Positions 20,026 to 29,792 of a stretch of 64,000 bases of DNA are shown piece by piece. A program made the position numbers and the translations under genes. The DNA is from Limnohabitans sp. T6-20 (GTDB lineage Bacteria; Pseudomonadota; Gammaproteobacteria; Burkholderiales; Burkholderiaceae_C). Positions within the stretch are counted from its first letter, which is position 1. The number at the start of each line of letters is the position of its first letter. The notes under the pieces were generated by a model. It was not told the origin of the DNA and searched no databases. It saw only the letters and a program-made list of their open reading frames with translations. The stretch spans positions 372,001 to 436,000 of the forward strand of contig NZ_NERW01000003.1 of assembly GCF_003063505.1 (NCBI RefSeq), read 5' to 3'.

Positions 20026-21253
20026 ACATGCTTTGACATCATGGGGCGCTTGCCCTGGCAGCTTTCAACCCGCGATCAACACCCTCGCAGGCATCCTCTT
20101 TGCCTGTACCCCTCAGGCATTCGCACAACCCCCTGCCAACCCACAACTCGAACCCGTGTGGATCGGCTTCGATGATGCTTATGGTTTAAAAACCAACACC
20201 TCAGCCACCGCCACAGAATGGGGCATCAGGGCTGCCATGGAAGAAGTCAACACCAAGGGCGGCGTTCTGAATGGACGCCCCTTGAAACTGCTGACCACCG
20301 ACAACAAGGGGGTTTCTGCCAGAGGGAAAGACAATTTTGTCCAACTGGCCGGCACAAAAGACCTGGTTGCCGTTTTAAGTGGCAAATACAGCCCCATCAG
20401 TGTGGAGATGCTGCCTGAGGCGCACCGACTGAATATGCCGTTGATCAGCGTCTGGGGTTCAGCGGACCCCATCACCGAGCACGATTACAAACCCTCTTAC
20501 TCATTTCGCGTTTCACTCAAAGACGACTGGGGTGTCGAAGCGATGATGAAACGACTGTCTACAAAATACAGGGTTAAGCAAGCTTGTGCCATCTTGCCCA
20601 ATACGTCCTGGGGCCGCTCCGCTGAGAAGGTGATACAGGCGAAATCTGGGGCACAGACAACCCAATTTACGGTGGTACGTTGGTACAACTGGGGAGACAC
20701 TTCTTTAAAAGACCACTACAGGGCTTGCGTGGACGCGCGCACACAAGGTTTGTTGTTTGTGGGCAACGAGAAAGAAGGCGCCATTTTGGTCAAGGAAATC
20801 GCAGCTCAGGCCCAGCCCATGCGCATGCCTGTGGTGGCGCATTGGGGTGCGGTGGGCGGCACCTTACACGAGTTGGCAAATGAAGAACTCGCGATGGTTC
20901 GGATGGATTTCATCCAGACCTTCACGTTCATCAACAACAAGCGACCTCGCGCCGTTTATCTCGCCGAGTGGATCTTGAAAAACAATGGCCTGAAAAGCAC
21001 AAGCGACATTCCCAGTCCTGTCGGAGCCGCGCATGCTTATGACACGGTCCATCTTCTGGCCAAGGCTATCGAGCTCGCGCAGACCACATCGCCCCCCAAA
21101 ATCAGGGATGCCTTGGAGAAATTACCGGCGTTCAACGGTGCCGTCAGGCACTACCCCAAGCCCTTCACGAATCAGCGGCATGACGCCCTGGACAAATCGC
21201 AAGTCCTTTTTGTCAAATTAACGCCTTCGGGGCAGTTGATTCCGCAAGACTGA
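20018..21253 (+). CDS. Orphan LIV-type periplasmic binding protein, probable ligand sensor
   Basis: 411 residues; starts eight bases inside the synthase gene. A signal segment ends around AFAQPP (residue 37). The mature part matches type I periplasmic binding proteins of the branched-chain amino acid/urea class (GIRAAMEEVNTKGGVLNGRPL; DNKGVSARGKDN; PVGAAHAYDTVHLLAKAI). No permease or ATPase gene lies in the cluster; instead a membrane GGDEF-EAL protein starts one base after its stop. This placement suggests that it presents a ligand to the periplasmic domain of that protein rather than serving transport. The ligand cannot be deduced. Confidence 0.82.
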   Translation: MAKHALTSWGACPGSFQPAINTLAGILFACTPQAFAQPPANPQLEPVWIGFDDAYGLKTNTSATATEWGIRAAMEEVNTKGGVLNGRPLKLLTTDNKGVSARGKDNFVQLAGTKDLVAVLSGKYSPISVEMLPEAHRLNMPLISVWGSADPITEHDYKPSYSFRVSLKDDWGVEAMMKRLSTKYRVKQACAILPNTSWGRSAEKVIQAKSGAQTTQFTVVRWYNWGDTSLKDHYRACVDARTQGLLFVGNEKEGAILVKEIAAQAQPMRMPVVAHWGAVGGTLHELANEELAMVRMDFIQTFTFINNKRPRAVYLAEWILKNNGLKSTSDIPSPVGAAHAYDTVHLLAKAIELAQTTSPPKIRDALEKLPAFNGAVRHYPKPFTNQRHDALDKSQVLFVKLTPSGQLIPQD

Positions 21254-21254
21254 C

Positions 21255-23894
21255 ATGGGCCGATTGAAATCGCTCAAAGCCCAGATCAGCCATGACGTTT
21301 TCAGGTTGTTCAGCACCTACATCCTTGGCGTCACATCCATCAGCGTGCTCTTGGCCATCTACGGGATTTTTTTCTACCAGCAAGAAGAATTCAAGCACTA
21401 CAAGGCGCTGCTATCCACCCGACTGGACGCTGAACTCAGTGCTTCATTCAGACAAGCCAATGATTTGGCACATTCGCCCGAGGTCTGGACCGGTCTGACA
21501 GACTCGGAGGGACGGGGATCGTATCTCCTGCCTCTTTTAGAAAAAGCCAACCAGAATAAACATTACCAATTTGAACTGCTGGATTATCTCGGTCGATTTT
21601 TCATCCAAAGCGGCAACACTTCGGGCTTGCTTTTAGGTTTGCTTTCGAACATCGAGAAAACAATTGAAGACAGTCAGACCCACTTGGGACTGGCGACCAT
21701 TGAACAATCCTATTTCCTGACAACCAGCGTGCCTGTCATGGCCAATTTCTCGGACAGCGCCATCGGCGTGGTTTTGCTCTACCTCGATCTGGACAAGATC
21801 ATCGCCACACTGGATTTTCCTGATGATCTCAAAGTCAATTACAGCCTGACCCCGTTTGTCGAAACTGCGTCTGATCTTTACCAACACAACGAAACATTCA
21901 AATTTGCATGGACCGATGCCGGCAAGAACTACGCCATTCACATCCAACTTCAGCAAAGCTATTTATCGGCCTTTGTGTTCGTCATGTCTGGGCTGGCGGT
22001 TTCCTTGGTATCCGGTGTCTTGCTTTTTGTCGGTCTAAAGCGCTGGACAAGAGTTTTTTCCGAACGCACCACTCAGCGGCTCAACGACCTTGTGCAACTG
22101 GCCTCGGATACTGTTCAAGGGCGCGGCGATGAATCACGTATTGACAAAACCGGAGATGAAATTTCCAAGGTTTCAAACGCCTTGCAAAGCATGCTGCAAA
22201 AACAAAGACTCGCGACGCAAAAACAGGCTATCTTCTCCAGGGTGTTCGAGACCGCTGCCGAAGCCATTCTGATCACGAACAAGCAGGGTCTGGTGGTGGA
22301 TGTCAATGCTGCATTGACAGACATGACCGGTTACACCCGAGATGAGCTGATCAACCAACCGGCTGGCCGACTCTACATTTACGACTCGACAGGCGTCGAT
22401 TTGTCGATCATTGCCGAAACCGTGCGCAAACAAGGATCCTGGCGCGGTGAAACCTACTTTTTAAGCAAGCAGAAAACACAGCTGCCGGTTCTTCTGTCAG
22501 TGTCCACTTTGCTGGACGCCCAGGGCATGAGACAAGGCCATGTTTCTGTTTTTTCTGACATCAGGGCGATTCGTGAAGCCGAGAAAAAACTCAAGGATCT
22601 TCTCCACGAAGACCAATTGACAGGTCTGCCCAATTACAGAGGATTTCTAGAGTACATCAAGCAAAAAGTGGCAGACGCCCACTTTGCCATCTTGTTCATC
22701 GATTTGGATAACTTCAAAAACATCAACGACACATTTGGGCATGATCAAGGCGATGAGGTGATTCGGCAAATCGCACAACATCTCAAGGCCACATTACCCG
22801 CTGACAATTTTTTATGTCGACGCTCAGGGGATGAATTCATTGCCGTTCTGGATGTTCATGAACCGATCGCTGATTTCCAAAACAAGCTAAAGTTGGTATT
22901 CAAACCTGCTGTTTTCACCGTCAACCACATGGGCACTGTGCAAATCACTGCCACATTCAGCGCTGGTGCGGCCTTGTTTCCCGATCACTCAGAATCAATC
23001 AATGAGCTTCTCGTTTATGCCGATACAGCGCTGCTTAGCGCCAAAGACTCCGGGCGCAATCAGATCAAATGGCTCAATGCGCAGATGATGTCGGCCACTT
23101 CTCGAAAAACGAAAGTCGACAGCAAGCTGGCCATAGCCATTCGAGAAGGTCGAATCTTCCCGCATTACCAACCTGAAGTGGATCTTCGGACCGGAAAAAT
23201 CATCGGTTTTGAAGCTCTGGCACGTTGGCAGGACGAAGAACTGGGCATGGTCAGCCCTGCTGAATTCATACCTCTGGCAGAGCAATCGGGGGCCATAGAC
23301 CCACTGACACAGAGCTTGTTCAGCCAAGTGGTCAAAGACAGTCAAACGATCCGATCCCACTTCCCAAACGCGACGATCGCCTTGAATTCATCGCCTCAGT
23401 TGCTGTCTGGAAAGCGTCTGTTCACGATGCTTTCGCATCTGTCATCTGAACTTGAGAACGGATTGGAGGGCTTTGTTCTGGAAATCACCGAAACAGATTT
23501 CTCTCTCAGTCCGGAGGAGCTGGCCAGTCAACTTCAAGCGATCATGGGTTTAGGCGTTCGAATCGCCATTGATGATTTCGGCAAGTCCTATTCTTCGCTT
23601 TCCCGCCTTGCCAGCATGCCCCTTCAAAAATTGAAAATCGACATGTCTTTCATTGCGGGGATGAAGCGTGAAGAAAACACCAAGATCATCTCCGGCATTC
23701 TCGCATTGGCGCGATCTCTGGGGTTGGAAGTGACAGCAGAAGGCGTCGAAAACCGATACCAGAAAGATGTACTGGTCAGCCTGGGTTGTGAACAAGCACA
23801 GGGTTATTTTTATTCAAAGCCTTTGAATCTTAGGGAAGTGATCAAATTGCCAACCCATTTGGTTCCCGAGAAAGCTTGTGAAGCAGGCTTCTGA
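21255..23894 (+). CDS. Membrane PAS-GGDEF-EAL protein (c-di-GMP turnover)
   Basis: 879 residues: TM1 (about 20-41), a periplasmic domain of some 195 residues, TM2 (238-260), HAMP-like linker (261-312), PAS (325-436), GGDEF (450-605) and EAL (625-870). The cyclase signature is RSGDEF (Ser524 replaces the first Gly) with no RxxD inhibitory site just before it. The phosphodiesterase domain keeps EAL (653-655), EITE, IDDFGKSYSSL, KID and AEGVE, so c-di-GMP hydrolysis is likely. One base separates it from the binding-protein gene. It probably sets local c-di-GMP for the PilZ synthase in response to that protein. Confidence 0.92.
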   Translation: MGRLKSLKAQISHDVFRLFSTYILGVTSISVLLAIYGIFFYQQEEFKHYKALLSTRLDAELSASFRQANDLAHSPEVWTGLTDSEGRGSYLLPLLEKANQNKHYQFELLDYLGRFFIQSGNTSGLLLGLLSNIEKTIEDSQTHLGLATIEQSYFLTTSVPVMANFSDSAIGVVLLYLDLDKIIATLDFPDDLKVNYSLTPFVETASDLYQHNETFKFAWTDAGKNYAIHIQLQQSYLSAFVFVMSGLAVSLVSGVLLFVGLKRWTRVFSERTTQRLNDLVQLASDTVQGRGDESRIDKTGDEISKVSNALQSMLQKQRLATQKQAIFSRVFETAAEAILITNKQGLVVDVNAALTDMTGYTRDELINQPAGRLYIYDSTGVDLSIIAETVRKQGSWRGETYFLSKQKTQLPVLLSVSTLLDAQGMRQGHVSVFSDIRAIREAEKKLKDLLHEDQLTGLPNYRGFLEYIKQKVADAHFAILFIDLDNFKNINDTFGHDQGDEVIRQIAQHLKATLPADNFLCRRSGDEFIAVLDVHEPIADFQNKLKLVFKPAVFTVNHMGTVQITATFSAGAALFPDHSESINELLVYADTALLSAKDSGRNQIKWLNAQMMSATSRKTKVDSKLAIAIREGRIFPHYQPEVDLRTGKIIGFEALARWQDEELGMVSPAEFIPLAEQSGAIDPLTQSLFSQVVKDSQTIRSHFPNATIALNSSPQLLSGKRLFTMLSHLSSELENGLEGFVLEITETDFSLSPEELASQLQAIMGLGVRIAIDDFGKSYSSLSRLASMPLQKLKIDMSFIAGMKREENTKIISGILALARSLGLEVTAEGVENRYQKDVLVSLGCEQAQGYFYSKPLNLREVIKLPTHLVPEKACEAGF

Positions 23895-23899
23895 AACGT

Positions 23900-24706
23900 C
23901 TACGCGTGGAGGTACCGGTCAAAGAAAGAACAGCTTTTCAGTCTGGCCGCTTGCGACGCAGGCAGATCGTGCTGTCGGCTGCCAGCATGATCAAACCCAT
24001 ATGCCGCATCGTACCGCTCGATTTGAACCAGCGGACTTATGTGACCAGGGCGTGTCAGTTGGTGAGACTCAAACTGATCGCGCTGTACAGCCACAAATTC
24101 ATCCATGGACTCTTGCGTCATCAACGTGCCTTTTGAGGGCAGATGAACCAGAACCGGACACATGGGCTGCCAACTGCGCACCTCCGGATGAGTCATCCCT
24201 CCACCATAAAACGAAGCAGCCGCAGAAACTTGCGGCAAGGTGCATGCTGCATGCCATGCGAGCAAGCCACCCCAGCAAAAACCCATGATGCCCACTCTGC
24301 CCTGAGGCATCTGGGCTTGTACCCAAGCCACCACGGTCTGAATATCCGCCATCGCGCGGCTTGAATCAACGGGCTGCAAAGGTTTCAACAATTGCTCGCC
24401 TGTGGAAGTCATCTGGTATTTGTACCCATGGTCCTGGCCTGCCCGGCCCCGTCCAAACAGCGAGGGCGCAACGACAAGATAGCCCCTGGCGGCATGCTCA
24501 TTGACCAACCCCCTGATGCGCTGGCTCAGCCCGGGCATGGGGTTGTGGTGTGCGACCGAGTGAACTCGATTGACCGATCTTGCATCCATCTCATGCAAGA
24601 GGACCAAGGCACCTCGGGGTGGTCTTGATGGGTGTGCAACAAACGCCCGGAATCGGTGCTTGTCTGGAGATATGAACTCGGCGTATTGACCGGTGCGGGT
24701 TGTCAT
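23900..24706 (-). CDS. Dienelactone hydrolase-family protein
   Basis: 268 residues, alpha/beta hydrolase fold. GFCWGG (around residue 143) carries the cysteine nucleophile of dienelactone hydrolases, and a histidine follows in YGFDH near residue 238. Family members open dienelactones made in chlorocatechol breakdown, but many have other substrates. No chlorocatechol genes are near. It converges with the GGDEF-EAL gene with five bases between the stop codons. Confidence 0.82.
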   Translation of the reverse strand: MTTRTGQYAEFISPDKHRFRAFVAHPSRPPRGALVLLHEMDARSVNRVHSVAHHNPMPGLSQRIRGLVNEHAARGYLVVAPSLFGRGRAGQDHGYKYQMTSTGEQLLKPLQPVDSSRAMADIQTVVAWVQAQMPQGRVGIMGFCWGGLLAWHAACTLPQVSAAASFYGGGMTHPEVRSWQPMCPVLVHLPSKGTLMTQESMDEFVAVQRDQFESHQLTRPGHISPLVQIERYDAAYGFDHAGSRQHDLPASQAARLKSCSFFDRYLHA

Positions 24707-24709
24707 CGA

Positions 24710-25114
24710 TCAACGCGACTGCGCCTTGTTTCCGTAAGGGCAATGGTTGGGGCGCGGCCCGACTTGCGGGTGCAAGCGACAGGTGTTGGGACGCTTGTCA
24801 TAGACCGTGCAACGGCGCGTCTTGGCATCGAGAAACTGGCAGTCACCACTGGCGCGACGCGCCAGGCTGAAGATGCTGTTCTTGAAGTTGAAATGGTCGA
24901 TATGGCCCGCTTTGGACAAGCGTTTGGCGATTTGCTTGGGGTCTTCGTTCTCGGCTTCAAACGGGTCCACCAGCCCCAAGCGCACCAGGTCGGCCATCTT
25001 GACCTCGACCGGCATGGTGCAGCAGTTGGCCGCACAGCTGTCGCACAACCCGGCCTTGTAACGGGTCCAGGTTTCGCAACGGTCAACATCTACAACGGCA
25101 ATAGGAGATCTCAT
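24710..25114 (-). CDS. YkgJ-family cysteine cluster protein
   Basis: 134 residues. The cysteine pattern CDSCAANCC, CQF, CTVYDKRPNTCRLHP and a late CPYG is typical of the YkgJ/CxxCxxCC family (PF03692), thought to bind zinc or an iron-sulfur cluster. Function unknown. Ends four bases before the dienelactone hydrolase-like gene start, so the two are likely co-transcribed, possibly with paaZ upstream (25-base gap). Confidence 0.85.
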   Translation of the reverse strand: MRSPIAVVDVDRCETWTRYKAGLCDSCAANCCTMPVEVKMADLVRLGLVDPFEAENEDPKQIAKRLSKAGHIDHFNFKNSIFSLARRASGDCQFLDAKTRRCTVYDKRPNTCRLHPQVGPRPNHCPYGNKAQSR

Positions 25115-25139
25115 GCCGAAGATTATCCCCGGATGTGCC

Positions 25140-27185
25140 TCAGCCCTTTTTGGCGACCAGCGTCAGGATGTCGTAGCTGGCCACCACTTCGCCCAGCTGG
25201 TTGGTGACTTCCACGTCCCAAGCGACCACGCCCTGACCCACGCCATTGGCGTCTTTCTTGTTGCGGTCGATCTTGCGCTTGGCGGTCAGGCGCGCCCGGA
25301 TGGTGTCGCCAATGCCCACGGGCTTGACGAAGCGCAGCGTGTCCAGACCATAGTTGGCCAGCACCGGGCCGGGCGCGGGCGACACGAACAAGCCAGCGGC
25401 GGCCGACAGCACAAAGTAGCCGTGTGCGATGCGCTTGCCGAATGGGGAGTCCTTGGCGGCGATCTCGTCGAAATGCATGTAGAAATAGTCACCCGACAGG
25501 CCACCAAAGGCAACGATGTCGGCCTCGCCCACGGTGCGGCGGTGGGTGAGCAAGCTCTCGCCAATTTGCAGCTCTTCAAAGTAGCGGCGGAAGGGGTGAA
25601 CCTCGGTCTCGATCAACTTGGCCCCGCGCATGTACTCGCCGGTGACGGCGGCAATCATGGTGGGCGAGCCTTGCAGCGCAGTGCGTTGCATCAGGTGCTT
25701 GACAGCGCGGATGCCGCCCAGCTCTTCACCACCACCCGCGCGGCCAGGGCCGCCGTGTTTGAGCGGTGGCAGCGGCGAGCCGTGACCGGTGGATTCGACC
25801 GCCGATTCGCGGTCGAGGATGTGCAGACGGCCATGCAGCGCGGCGACCACGGGAATGACGCGGGCGGCGATTTGCGGGTCTTTGGTGACCAGCGTGCCCA
25901 CCAGGCTGCCCTGCCCGCGTGCGGCCAGTTGCAGGGCTTCGTCGATGCCGTCGTAAGGCATGAGGGTGCTGACCGGGCCAAAGGCTTCCACATCGTGCAC
26001 GCTGTCGGTTTGCAAGGGCTTTTGGCACAGCAGCAGAGTGGGTTGGAAGAAGGCACCGCCTTCGACGCCCTGCCCCACCGGATTGAAATCGGCACCGCCG
26101 CCGAACACCAACTCGGCGCTTTGGCGCAGCAAGGCCACGCGCTCGGCCACGTCGGCTAGCTGCGCATGCGAGGCCAATGCGCCCATCTTCACGCCCTCGA
26201 CGGACGGATCACCCACCACCACTTTGGCCAGACGCGCTTTGAGTTTTTCGGCGACGGCGTCCAGGTACTGGCGTGGCACGATAGCGCGGCGGATCGCCGT
26301 GCACTTCTGGCCCGCCTTGACGGTCATCTCGCGCGCGACTTCTTTGACGAACAGGTCGAACTCTTCGTCATCGGGCGTCACATCGGGCGCGAGGATGGCG
26401 CAGTTGAGCGAATCGGCTTCGGCGTTGAAGGGGATGCTGTGCTTGACCACATTGGGGTGCACACGCAGCATGGCGGCAGTGTCGGCCGAGCCGGTAAACG
26501 TCACCACGTCCTGGCCGTTCAGGCGGTCGAGCAGGTCGCCGGTGGAGCCAATCACCAGCTGCAACGCGCCTGCAGGCAAGATGCCCGATTGCTCCACCAA
26601 GCGCACCATGGCCTCGGTCAGGTAGCTGGTGGACGAAGCGGGTTTTCCGATGCAGGGCATGCCCGCCAAAAAGCTGGGCGCGAATTTTTCGAGCAGGCCC
26701 CAGATGGGGAAGTTGAAGGCGTTGATGTGCACCGCGATGCCGCCGCGCGGCACCAGAATGTGCGTGCCTGCAAAGCCGCCCTTCTTGCCCAAGGGGAACG
26801 CCGGGCCTTCGTGGATCAGGTTGCCGCTGGGCAGCTCGTTGCTGCCCATGCCCGAATAGGCGAACAGCGTGCCTGCGCCGCCTTCGATGTCCACCCAGCT
26901 GTCGGCACGCGTGGCACCGGTGTGGGCCGAGATGGCATAGAGCTGCTCCTTGTGCTCACCCAAGTACTTGGCCAAGGCCTTGAGGCGCTGGGCGCGCTCC
27001 TGAAAGTCGAGCTTGAGCAGATTGGGCAAGCCCACGGTGCGGGCGTAATGCACCGCATCGCCAAAGTCGATGGCCTCGGCATGGGTTTGGGCCACGGTCT
27101 GGCCGTTGATGGCACTGCGCAGATTTTGTGCGCCTTGCTGGCCGATCCATTGGCCACCGATGAAACTTTGCAGGACTTGGGACAT
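25140..27185 (-). CDS. paaZ: PaaZ: oxepin-CoA hydrolase / 3-oxo-5,6-dehydrosuberyl-CoA semialdehyde dehydrogenase
   Basis: 681 residues from ATG 27185 (an extra 17 codons upstream are unlikely). Residues 1-520 are an aldehyde dehydrogenase domain with FTGSADTA and the active-site loop [10 protein letters not shown]. Residues 545-680 are a MaoC-like (R)-hydratase domain with [19 protein letters not shown] and [15 protein letters not shown]. The two activities open the oxepin ring of phenylacetyl-CoA catabolism and oxidise the aldehyde formed. No other paa genes are in the window, so the protein works with products encoded elsewhere. Confidence 0.95.
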   Translation of the reverse strand: MSQVLQSFIGGQWIGQQGAQNLRSAINGQTVAQTHAEAIDFGDAVHYARTVGLPNLLKLDFQERAQRLKALAKYLGEHKEQLYAISAHTGATRADSWVDIEGGAGTLFAYSGMGSNELPSGNLIHEGPAFPLGKKGGFAGTHILVPRGGIAVHINAFNFPIWGLLEKFAPSFLAGMPCIGKPASSTSYLTEAMVRLVEQSGILPAGALQLVIGSTGDLLDRLNGQDVVTFTGSADTAAMLRVHPNVVKHSIPFNAEADSLNCAILAPDVTPDDEEFDLFVKEVAREMTVKAGQKCTAIRRAIVPRQYLDAVAEKLKARLAKVVVGDPSVEGVKMGALASHAQLADVAERVALLRQSAELVFGGGADFNPVGQGVEGGAFFQPTLLLCQKPLQTDSVHDVEAFGPVSTLMPYDGIDEALQLAARGQGSLVGTLVTKDPQIAARVIPVVAALHGRLHILDRESAVESTGHGSPLPPLKHGGPGRAGGGEELGGIRAVKHLMQRTALQGSPTMIAAVTGEYMRGAKLIETEVHPFRRYFEELQIGESLLTHRRTVGEADIVAFGGLSGDYFYMHFDEIAAKDSPFGKRIAHGYFVLSAAAGLFVSPAPGPVLANYGLDTLRFVKPVGIGDTIRARLTAKRKIDRNKKDANGVGQGVVAWDVEVTNQLGEVVASYDILTLVAKKG

Positions 27186-27435
27186 GAGCAGGAGCTTTCT
27201 GAAAAGAACAAAGCCCGGCGCAATGGAATTAACCAACCGGGCGGTCGGGAAATTCTAGTCGCTTTGGGTGCTTTCCAAAAGTCAAACAAGACAGAGGTTT
27301 CCCTGTGTCCCGGCCAAGCAGTGGCTGCGCCAGCAGCTGGATGCTGTGGCGCATCCTTTGTCTTGCCAAAGAATATAGGGTTTACCCCAATAAATTGAGG
27401 CAACAAGACAGTTTCGCGAAATTAATATGCATGCT

Positions 27436-27441
27436 TATAAT
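27436..27441 (+). promoter_or_regulatory. Probable -10 element of the gentisate operon
   Basis: TATAAT 38 bases before the monooxygenase start, in an AT-rich stretch containing ATTAATATGCATGC. No clear -35. The remaining gap between the divergent paaZ and monooxygenase genes (27186-27430) shows no gene or strong repeat. Confidence 0.5.
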
Positions 27442-27478
27442 CTCGCCACTTTCTTCATGTTCACAGGTTGGAGCCCCC

Positions 27479-28693
27479 ATGAGTACAGCGACATCTCAAC
27501 TTCCCGTCATCGTTGCTGGCGGTGGCATTGGCGGTCTGGCGGCCGCACTGGCGCTGGTGCGTCAGGGTTTTCAGGTCACGGTGCTGGAACAAGCCCCCGA
27601 GATCGGCGAGATCGGCGCGGGCATCCAGTTGGGCCCCAACGCCTTCCACGCCTTTGACGCTTTAGGCATTGGTGACAAGGCCCGGGGCCGCGCTGTGTAT
27701 ACCGACTACATGGTCATGCACGACGCTGTTGATGAATACCAGGTAGGCAAGATCCCGACGGATGAAAAATTTCGCCAGCGCTTTGGCAACCCTTACGCCG
27801 TGATTCACCGCGCCGATGTGCATTTGTCATTGCTCGAAGGTGCACAGGAAACGGGGCAAGTTGAATTTCACACCAACACCCGCGCGGTGCGCATCGAACA
27901 AGACGAACACAGCGTGACCGTGTGGGACCAAAACGGCAACGCCTTCAAAGGCGTGGCGCTGATTGGTGCCGATGGCGTGAAATCGGTGGTGCGCGAGCAG
28001 TTCGTGGGCGACCCGGCCCGCGTCACCGGCCATGTGGTGTACCGCGCCGTGGTGGACAAAAAAGACTTTCCAGCCGACTTGCAATGGAACGCCGCCGCCA
28101 TCTGGGTCGGCCCTAACTGCCATTTGGTGCATTACCCCCTGCGCGGCGGTGAGCAATACAACGTGGTCGTGACGTTCCACAGCCGCCAGCAAGAAGAATG
28201 GGGCGTCACCGAGGGCAGCAAGGAAGAAGTGCAAAGCTACTTCCAAGGCATATGCCCCAAAGCGCGCCAGCTGATCGATCTGCCCAAGACCTGGAAACGC
28301 TGGGCCACCGCCGACCGCGAGCCGATCGGCCAGTGGACCTATGGCCGCGTGAGCTTGCTGGGTGACGCCGCGCACCCCACCACCCAATACATGGCCCAAG
28401 GCGCCTGCATGGCCATGGAAGACGCCGTCACTTTGGGCGAAGCCCTGCGCACGCACCAGAACGACTGGCCGAAAGCGCTGGACATGTACCAGCGCGCCCG
28501 CGTGGCCCGCACGGCCCGCATTGTGCTGTCGAGCCGCGAGATGGGCCGCATCTACCACGCAAAAGGCGTGGAGCGATTGGTGCGCAATGACCTGTGGCGC
28601 GGCCGGGGCGCAGAGCGCTTTTATGATGCCATGGAATGGCTGTACGGCTGGAACGTGGGCAACTGCCTCGATGCAGCGAAACACAACGCATAA
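27479..28693 (+). CDS. FAD-dependent 3-hydroxybenzoate 6-monooxygenase
   Basis: 404 residues from ATG 27479, with TTGGAG eight bases upstream. Motifs: GGGIGGLAAALALVRQG (dinucleotide fold, residues 13-29), DG at residues 163-164 (IGADGVKSVVREQF) and GDAAHPTTQYMAQGACMAMED (second FAD motif). The sequence fits class A flavin hydroxylases that convert 3-hydroxybenzoate (or salicylate) to gentisate. Gentisate dioxygenase follows 15 bases later, which favours 3-hydroxybenzoate 6-hydroxylation. No dedicated regulator gene lies beside the operon. Confidence 0.9.
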   Translation: MSTATSQLPVIVAGGGIGGLAAALALVRQGFQVTVLEQAPEIGEIGAGIQLGPNAFHAFDALGIGDKARGRAVYTDYMVMHDAVDEYQVGKIPTDEKFRQRFGNPYAVIHRADVHLSLLEGAQETGQVEFHTNTRAVRIEQDEHSVTVWDQNGNAFKGVALIGADGVKSVVREQFVGDPARVTGHVVYRAVVDKKDFPADLQWNAAAIWVGPNCHLVHYPLRGGEQYNVVVTFHSRQQEEWGVTEGSKEEVQSYFQGICPKARQLIDLPKTWKRWATADREPIGQWTYGRVSLLGDAAHPTTQYMAQGACMAMEDAVTLGEALRTHQNDWPKALDMYQRARVARTARIVLSSREMGRIYHAKGVERLVRNDLWRGRGAERFYDAMEWLYGWNVGNCLDAAKHNA

Positions 28694-28708
28694 ACAGGAG
28701 ACACATTC

Positions 28709-29746
28709 ATGAACGATCTCGGACGACTCGAAGACCTGCCCAAAGACTATGTGCAGGACCTGCGCAACCTGAACCTGGTGCCCCTGTGGCCCAGCTTGCG
28801 TGGCGTGCTGCCCCCCAAGGTGCCCACCCGCCAGACCCAACCGACCTGCTGGGCCTACAAGGACATCAAGCCCCTGCTGCTCAAGGCGGGCGAGCTGACC
28901 CCGATTGAAAAAGCCGAGCGCCGCGTGCTGGTGCTGGCCAACCCGGGCCACGGCCTTGACAAGATGCAGGCCTCAGCCGCCATGTATTTGGGCATGCAAC
29001 TGCTCATGCCCGGCGAGTGGGCACCCAGCCACCGCCACACCCCCAACGCGGTGCGCATGGTGGTGGAAGGGGAAGGTGCCTGGACCACGGTGGACGGCGA
29101 AAAATGCCCGATGAGCCGGGGCGACTTGATCCTCACGCCCACCGGTCTGTGGCACGAGCACGGCCACGATGGCACCGAGCCCGTCATCTGGCTCGATGTG
29201 CTGGACTTGCCGCTGGTCTATTACATGGAAGCCAGCTACCACATCAACGGCGACCGCCAGACCGTGCAGCCTGGCCGCAGCGACCAGCAATACGCCCGTG
29301 GCGGCGTGGTGCCCTCGCATGTGTTTGACCGCAGCAAGAAGGCCTACCCCATGCTGCGCTACGCCTGGAAAGACGCCAAAGCGGCTTTGGAGGCGCTGGC
29401 CGCTGACGATGCCGGTCTGGAACAGGTGCAAGTCACCTACACCAACCCCGAAACCGGTGGCGACGCTGAAAACATCCTGGGCTTTTACGCCCTGATGTTG
29501 CGCCCCGGCCAGACGCTGCGCCTGCCTGCACGCTCGCCCGCTCAGGTGTTCCACGTCATCGAAGGCGCTGTGCAAGCGCAGATCGTGGCCAGCACCTTCA
29601 CGCTGAACGAAGCCGACACCTGCTGCGCGCCTGGCTACGAGGCCGTGACGCTGACCAACCTGAACGACGGTCAGCCGGCCTTCGTGTTCATCGCCGACGA
29701 ATCCCCGCTGCACCGCAAGCTGGGTGTTTACGAAAACCGGGGCTAA
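28709..29746 (+). CDS. Gentisate 1,2-dioxygenase
   Basis: 345 residues, two cupin domains. The N-terminal cupin has the iron ligands in PSHRHTPNAVRMVVEG, followed by GDLILTPTGLWHEHGHDG. It cleaves gentisate between C1 and C2, giving maleylpyruvate, with Fe(II) and oxygen. AGGAG precedes the start. Second gene of the gentisate operon. Confidence 0.95.
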   Translation: MNDLGRLEDLPKDYVQDLRNLNLVPLWPSLRGVLPPKVPTRQTQPTCWAYKDIKPLLLKAGELTPIEKAERRVLVLANPGHGLDKMQASAAMYLGMQLLMPGEWAPSHRHTPNAVRMVVEGEGAWTTVDGEKCPMSRGDLILTPTGLWHEHGHDGTEPVIWLDVLDLPLVYYMEASYHINGDRQTVQPGRSDQQYARGGVVPSHVFDRSKKAYPMLRYAWKDAKAALEALAADDAGLEQVQVTYTNPETGGDAENILGFYALMLRPGQTLRLPARSPAQVFHVIEGAVQAQIVASTFTLNEADTCCAPGYEAVTLTNLNDGQPAFVFIADESPLHRKLGVYENRG

Positions 29747-29792
29747 ACCGCCTGCCAGTTTGGCCCTTCGGGGCATGCTGATGCTTGACTTC

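Noticed and set aside
27827..28951. Long antisense frame across the monooxygenase and dioxygenase genes
   Set aside because: Lies opposite two well-supported enzymes and has no domain features.
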